Below are positions 60,371-64,000 of a stretch of DNA of 64,000 bases, piece by piece. The DNA is taken from positions 62,001-126,000 of the forward strand of contig NZ_JALKAA010000006.1 in assembly GCF_024171605.1 (NCBI RefSeq), in the 5' to 3' direction. The stretch is from Pontibacter sp. HSC-36F09. GTDB taxonomy: Bacteria > Bacteroidota > Bacteroidia > Cytophagales > Hymenobacteraceae. How positions within the stretch are numbered: position 1 is the stretch's first letter; every line of letters begins with the position of its first letter. The notes under the pieces were generated by a model that worked only from the letters and a program-made list of their open reading frames with translations, was not told the origin of the DNA and did no database searches. Made by a program: the position numbers and the translations under genes.

Positions 60371-60613
60371 AATAAGGACGGATGGACAGTGTTCAGATCC
60401 ATCCGGAAAGTGCATTGCTTTTGCTCTTCAGGAAGACCTTTATTTTGCCTTCATTCATTTCACCTACTCTGTATCCCTCTACCATGACGCTGATTTATTT
60501 GCGAAGAAGTTCGATCAAGTCAAGGTTTTGTAATTTGTTTATCGTACATTGTAAGAAATAATGAACGTATATGCCTGCAGATATGTAGTAGGTATATAAT
60601 AACAAACACAAGA

Positions 60614-60805
60614 ATGAATAAAGGAACAGTAAAATTCTTTAATGACTCGAAAGGGTTCGGTTTTATTAAAGAAACAAATTCAGATCAGGAATACTTTGTA
60701 CACGTTTCTGGCCTTACTGACGAGATCAGAGAGAGTGATGAAGTGACTTTTGACCTGCAAGAAGGACGAAAAGGATTAAACGCGGTTAACGTAAAGCGCG
60801 CTTAG
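60614..60805 (+). CDS. cspA: Cold-shock domain protein
   Basis: 63 residues, the single-domain cold-shock fold: NKGTVKFFNDSKGFGFIKETNSDQEYFVHVSGL, with RNP1 (KGFGFI) and RNP2 (YFVHVS, a variant of VFVHFS). It binds single-stranded RNA or DNA and acts as an RNA chaperone. The gene has a 240-base upstream region without another gene, presumably a long leader as in other cold-shock genes, and its own terminator. A short identity in a small protein: the gene symbol is a family-level choice. Confidence 0.95.
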   Translation: MNKGTVKFFNDSKGFGFIKETNSDQEYFVHVSGLTDEIRESDEVTFDLQEGRKGLNAVNVKRA

Positions 60806-60825
60806 TTCTAAGCCATATTCAAAGG

Positions 60826-60853
60826 AAAGCCTTGCCTCCGGCAAGGCTTTTTT
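60826..60853 (+). terminator. Hairpin terminator of the cold-shock gene
   Basis: AAAGCCTTGCC (60826-60836) pairs with GGCAAGGCTTT (60840-60850) around loop TCC, followed by Ts. The stem is perfect over 11 pairs. Confidence 0.92.
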
Positions 60854-60921
60854 ATTGCTGCTGTAGTTACTTTTCAGCGCTCACAGCTTTTGTATACCTA
60901 TAAACTTTAAATACGCGAAAG

Positions 60922-61149
60922 ATGAACAGAAAGTACCTGGTTGATACCGAAACAAATGAATATCTGTGCGTTGCTCTGAAAAAGGGAATGGAGTGGATTC
61001 CTAACAATCAGGACTCTCTTCCTGACTTTATGAGCACGCGCACGCCTGAAACAGAAAGCGGTTCCGTGCTACTTTCAGGAGAATTCAATGACAATGCCTT
61101 TTTTGAAAAGTGGATTCGCAACGGCACCAACGTATTGTTCAAGTATTAA
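60922..61149 (+). CDS. Hypothetical small soluble protein, 75 residues
   Basis: Begins NRKYLVDTETNEYLCVALKKGMEWIPNNQDSLP and ends FEKWIRNGTNVLFKY. There is no signal peptide or membrane helix. I recognise no family. It starts at a good ATG 70 bases after the cold-shock terminator and has a balanced coding composition, so I consider it a probable gene. The 290-base gap that follows (61150-61439) shows no gene. Confidence 0.5.
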   Translation: MNRKYLVDTETNEYLCVALKKGMEWIPNNQDSLPDFMSTRTPETESGSVLLSGEFNDNAFFEKWIRNGTNVLFKY

Positions 61150-61439
61150 CGGCGGCTCGGTAACAAAAGCAGCATCCTAACAACAACTAGGGCTCCCTCT
61201 ATCAAAGCTTTAGTCACTTCCTATTGAAGATTAGTTCAGGACAAAAAGAGAGACAGAAAATAGCCACACTAAAAGCGAAGCCCGCTTGCATGGCCTCATC
61301 CCAATATCTCTCTCCCTTAAGGGAAAATCAACCTGGACTAAAGCCTTCCCCAACAACCTCACAATTGTGCTGAACGGGTGGATATAAATTTGTAATTTTG
61401 ATAAGCAAATTTAAATCAAACACCAGAAAAAGCACTTCT

Positions 61440-61910
61440 TTGAATACTCCTGAAAGAAATCAGATCAAAGCCATTGCGCTTTACCAGATCCTTGGCGGCA
61501 TCTTAGGTATAGCCCTTACCGTTTGGGTCATGTTTAGCGGCGAAATGGTCGTAGACCAGACGGCCCTGCGTATCGGCCTGTTCGCCGGCGGACTTTATAT
61601 CTTCTCCATTCTTTGCGGTCGCATGCTTTTCCGTAACCCCAGACGCGGCCTGGTGCTCTCTATCATCAACCAGTTGCTGCAGGTCGTGTACTTCTCATTC
61701 GGCGCCTACGGCTTTCAGTATGTGGCAGGCCTGCGCATCGGGGTGGGCGTGGACATGGTGGAAGGCTGGATCTTCAAATTCAGGCTGGCCCTCTCCTCTT
61801 TTCACTTCAGCTTCGGCACCGACCTCGGCCAAAAATTCATCGGTATCAACCTTATTGCCCTATTTCTGATCTTCTGGATAGAGCGGCTGATGGAGAAGGT
61901 AAAGCAGTAG
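61440..61910 (+). CDS. Four-helix membrane protein, unknown
   Basis: About 156 residues from a TTG at 61440 (NTPERNQIKAIALYQILGG). The frame is open to another TTG at 61398, but that codon lies inside TAATTTTG (61393-61400), which fits a -7 promoter box, so the later start is preferred. Four TM helices: IALYQILGGILGIALTVWV, LRIGLFAGGLYIFSILC, GLVLSIINQLLQVVYFSFGAY and FIGINLIALFLIFWI. The family is not recognised. No partner gene is evident. Confidence 0.65.
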   Translation: MNTPERNQIKAIALYQILGGILGIALTVWVMFSGEMVVDQTALRIGLFAGGLYIFSILCGRMLFRNPRRGLVLSIINQLLQVVYFSFGAYGFQYVAGLRIGVGVDMVEGWIFKFRLALSSFHFSFGTDLGQKFIGINLIALFLIFWIERLMEKVKQ

Positions 61911-61969
61911 AACTTATACCTTCACCAGGTATAGGTATAGTTATAGTTATGCAGTATTAAAATTATAGA

Positions 61970-62443
61970 ATGGTAAAAACAGGTATACCAGCTAATACTT
62001 ATTCTCTAATTCTCAAAGTAGTAGTTCTATCTCTGCTGCTTGGGTATGTTATAGAAAACACTCTTTTGGCGATTGGCTTAGGAATCCTGTCAGGGCTTAT
62101 GCTGCATGTTTGGGTTAGTTACTATGATTGCGTGGTACATCTGGAAAACGGAGTAGCTAAGTTCTACTTCCTGAGACCACTCTCCTTCAAAGAAGAGCAT
62201 GACTTAAAGCATCTGGACAAGGTGGAAATAATCAGGGAAGATAAGGATAAAACCCAAAGAGAAATCTGGTGGCAGGCTTATATGCTCTTCCAGTTCAGCT
62301 ATGATAAGATGATTCTCTATAGAGGTAAGACAGTTCACGAAGTCAGATTCAGGACCAATGAGAGCGACTTGCCTAAACTGGAAGCAGCAGTAAGAGAAAT
62401 ATCTGAAAGAAAAGAAGGTGTAACTAAGAATAACCCTGCATAA
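61970..62443 (+). CDS. Hypothetical membrane protein with a cytosolic tail
   Basis: 157 residues: two N-terminal TM helices (SLILKVVVLSLLLGYVIE and LAIGLGILSGLMLHVWVSY), then a beta-rich soluble tail (VVHLENGVAKFYFLRPLSFKEEHDLKHLDKVEIIRED, VHEVRFRTNESDLPKLEAAVREISERKEG) that resembles small bacterial PH-like domains. It follows the previous membrane gene by 59 bases in the same direction. The gap has three tandem AGGTATA-type motifs (61927-61940). The function is unknown. Confidence 0.65.
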   Translation: MVKTGIPANTYSLILKVVVLSLLLGYVIENTLLAIGLGILSGLMLHVWVSYYDCVVHLENGVAKFYFLRPLSFKEEHDLKHLDKVEIIREDKDKTQREIWWQAYMLFQFSYDKMILYRGKTVHEVRFRTNESDLPKLEAAVREISERKEGVTKNNPA

Positions 62444-62522
62444 TCAAGTTCAGCCTTAACCCTCGCTACGCTTCGGGCTTCGGCTGCACCAATCCGGTAT
62501 AGCATATACCACACAGCCTAAA

Positions 62523-62570
62523 GTATAAACGCAAAGCCCCGGTTGTATGGCCGGGGCTTTGCGTTTATAC
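62523..62570. terminator. Long GC-rich perfect hairpin
   Basis: GTATAAACGCAAAGCCCCGG (62523-62542) is exactly complementary to CCGGGGCTTTGCGTTTATAC (62551-62570), loop TTGTATGG, 20 pairs. It lies 80 bases after the membrane protein stop. There is no long T-run, so it may be an intergenic repeat rather than a classical terminator. Confidence 0.65.
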
Positions 62571-62640
62571 CAGGATATTAAATCCTGTATTTAGTGCCTG
62601 TATAAACGATCAACTCACATAAGAAGATTCCTTTGCTAGT

Positions 62641-62719
62641 GCGGGCTTGCAGCTCGTACTGTTACTCTTGCTGAAGGTATAGCTGCTTGGAAAGGTGTAG
62701 GCATGAGCTGCAAGCTCGC
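62641..62719. repeat. Inverted repeat pair in the 3' gap
   Basis: GCGGGCTTGCAGCTC (62641-62655) and GAGCTGCAAGCTCGC (62705-62719) are inverse with one mismatch, about 50 bases apart. The 485-base gap (62444-62928) also holds two hairpins and four motif copies, and no gene. Confidence 0.55.
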
Positions 62720-62845
62720 GCCAGCTGTGTCCTCTGTACCAAGATCTTTTCGGGATGACAAATAACAGGATGGAGAGGGCCTAACGCTAAGCCGTTAGAG
62801 GCAAAGGTATAGGTATAGCTCAATCCTACTGTCTGAAGTACAGGC

Positions 62846-62877
62846 AAAAAGCCCCGGCCAAGCAGTCGGGGCTTTTT
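62846..62877 (-). terminator. Hairpin terminator of the RND pump gene
   Basis: AAAAAGCCCCG (62846-62856) pairs with CGGGGCTTTTT (62867-62877); leftwards from the pump's stop (62929) it is followed by a T-rich run. Confidence 0.88.
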
Positions 62878-62928
62878 AATTATTCCTAAATCAAAGACTC
62901 AATTTCTTAGATCTTGTGCCTACACAAA

Positions 62929-64000
62929 CTATCGATTCACATAAGCAGGATCACCACCATCTTCATCCGGAAAGTCTCCGCCTTTGGCGCGCAGTTCGGC
63001 CAGGCCTTTTTTACCGTAGGCTAATCGGGTGATCACCACGTACAGTACCGGCACCACGAAGATCGCCAGGAAGGTAGCAGCTAGCATACCGCCAATAACT
63101 ACCCAACCAATGGTTTGACGCGAAACGGCACCTGCACCGGTAGACAAAGCCAGCGGAACCACACCCAGAATAAAGGCGAGCGAGGTCATGATGATCGGCC
63201 GCAGACGCAGCTTCACAGCTTCGATCGTCGCTTCGATCAGTTCCATACCCCGGTCAACCCGTTCCTTGGCAAATTCCACGATCAGAATGGCGTTTTTGGC
63301 TGCCAGACCAATCAGCGTGATCATACCCACCTGCGCATACACGTTGTTGTCCAGCTTAGGCAGTAGTGTTAGGGCAAGTATAGCCCCGAACATACCCAGC
63401 GGAATGGCAAACAGGATGGAAAATGGAACTGACCAACTCTCGTACAAGGCAGCCAGCAATAGCAACACCAGGATGATCGAAAGAGAGAAAATGTAGATCG
63501 TACTGCCGCCTGCTGCAATCTCCTCACGGCTCAGGCCGGAGAATTCGTAGCCATAGCCTGCAGGTAATACCTGCTCTGCCACTTCCTCCAGGGCCTGAAT
63601 CGCCTGACCCGAGCTATAGCCCGGCGCTGCACTACCATTTATATCCACGGAGCGGAACAGGTTAAAGTGCGAAATCACAGGGGCATTCTCCACCACACGG
63701 GTAGTTACAAGAGCACTCAGCGGAACAGATTCCCCCTGTCGGTTCATCACATAGAACTGCTTCAGGCTTTCGATGTCCATACGGTAGGCGGTATCGGCCT
63801 GCGCCACCACCCTGAAGTTACGGCCGTAGCGCGTGAAGTCGTTTACGTAGCGGCTGCCCATGTACGTGGACATGGTGGCGTACACATCGGAAATGCTCAC
63901 GCCCAGGCGCTTGGCCTTCTCGCGGTCCACATCGACGTGGTAACCCGGCGTTTTGGCTGTAAAGAAGCTATAGGCCATGGCAATTTCAGGACGCTGGTTG
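62929..64000 (-). CDS. RND efflux permease (AcrB/HAE1 type), C-terminal part
   Basis: The frame is open past the window edge (NQRPEIAMAYSFFTAKTPGYHVDVDREKAKRLGVSISDVYATMSTYMGSRYVNDFTRYGRNFRV), so the visible 357 codons are the C-terminal third of an AcrB-type trimeric proton-driven multidrug pump. The porter-domain segment above matches AcrB's second porter repeat. Later TM7-12 show GLSREEIAAGGSTIYIFSLSIILVLLLLAALYESWSVPFSILFAIPLGMFGAI and GMITLIGLAAKNAILIVEFAKE. Partner membrane-fusion and outer-membrane genes would lie beyond the window. The catalytic TM4 Asp pair is outside the visible part. Confidence 0.96.
   Translation of the reverse strand, partial: NQRPEIAMAYSFFTAKTPGYHVDVDREKAKRLGVSISDVYATMSTYMGSRYVNDFTRYGRNFRVVAQADTAYRMDIESLKQFYVMNRQGESVPLSALVTTRVVENAPVISHFNLFRSVDINGSAAPGYSSGQAIQALEEVAEQVLPAGYGYEFSGLSREEIAAGGSTIYIFSLSIILVLLLLAALYESWSVPFSILFAIPLGMFGAILALTLLPKLDNNVYAQVGMITLIGLAAKNAILIVEFAKERVDRGMELIEATIEAVKLRLRPIIMTSLAFILGVVPLALSTGAGAVSRQTIGWVVIGGMLAATFLAIFVVPVLYVVITRLAYGKKGLAELRAKGGDFPDEDGGDPAYVNR

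Overview
The window looks like chromosomal DNA of a Bacteroidota species, most likely a Pontibacter-like member of the Hymenobacteraceae (Cytophagales). The evidence is a gliding/type IX secretion C-terminal domain protein, DUF4905, DUF5690 and TIGR02757 family proteins, lipoproteins with a short lipobox followed by Asp/Lys-rich tails, a near-absence of Shine-Dalgarno sequences, and a Bacteroidota-type promoter (TTTG, 19 bases, TATCTTTG) in front of the tRNA gene. The genus is an inference. One striking genome-wide feature is a short motif, AGGTATA/TATACCT (extended form CAGGTATAG/CTATACCTG), which I counted by eye at roughly 135 copies, in genes and between them and on both strands. About 8 would be expected by chance.

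Layout. 1-17.7 kb is ordinary core chromosome: the edge of a THUMP methyltransferase, murB, two pairs of tandem-duplicated small lipoproteins, mutS2, a YhcH-family protein, a serine hydrolase, a LysM protein, nfeD, kdsB, a SUI1-like factor, a lipid kinase, a two-domain universal stress protein and gap, most with clear hairpin terminators. At 17.85 kb lies tRNA-Glu(TTC). From there to about 22.9 kb is an accessory stretch: a secreted gliding-type protein, an alpha/beta hydrolase, two degenerate copies of the tRNA 3' end each followed by its own hairpin, a 47-base palindrome, and a decayed metallo-beta-lactamase-fold gene. This stretch lacks the AGGTATA motif for 4.3 kb, the longest gap in the window.

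23-30 kb holds small stress and accessory proteins (EamA exporter, DUF5996, OsmC, DUF488, HbpS-like, SnoaL-like), a DcaP-like porin and a broken TRIC-type channel gene. 30-41 kb is a catabolic block read leftwards: AraC regulator, catB, catC, catA, pcaD, a fused pcaI-pcaJ, a half-size FUSC membrane protein and pcaF, followed by tetR, an MFS exporter and an M20 amidohydrolase. Together these would convert catechol through cis,cis-muconate, muconolactone and 3-oxoadipate to succinyl-CoA and acetyl-CoA. No catechol-producing oxygenase is in the window.

41-53.5 kb is a quinone/aromatic and redox stress group: an LLM flavin oxidoreductase, a ferredoxin-cyclase fusion, two VOC ring-cleaving dioxygenases, two YceI proteins, an FMN reductase, a Crp/Fnr regulator, DoxX, a LigB-type extradiol dioxygenase, a MhqD-like esterase and an NmrA/QorB-like reductase. 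The gene content resembles the MhqR/CatR regulons of Firmicutes. 53.9-57.3 kb carries membrane and regulatory genes. 57.7-60.4 kb carries an AraC-type regulator followed by a kaiC-kaiB pair without kaiA; this KaiC has Pro where the phosphorylated Thr of cyanobacterial KaiC would be. The window closes with a cold-shock protein, three small unknown proteins, strong hairpins and the C-terminal part of an RND efflux pump.
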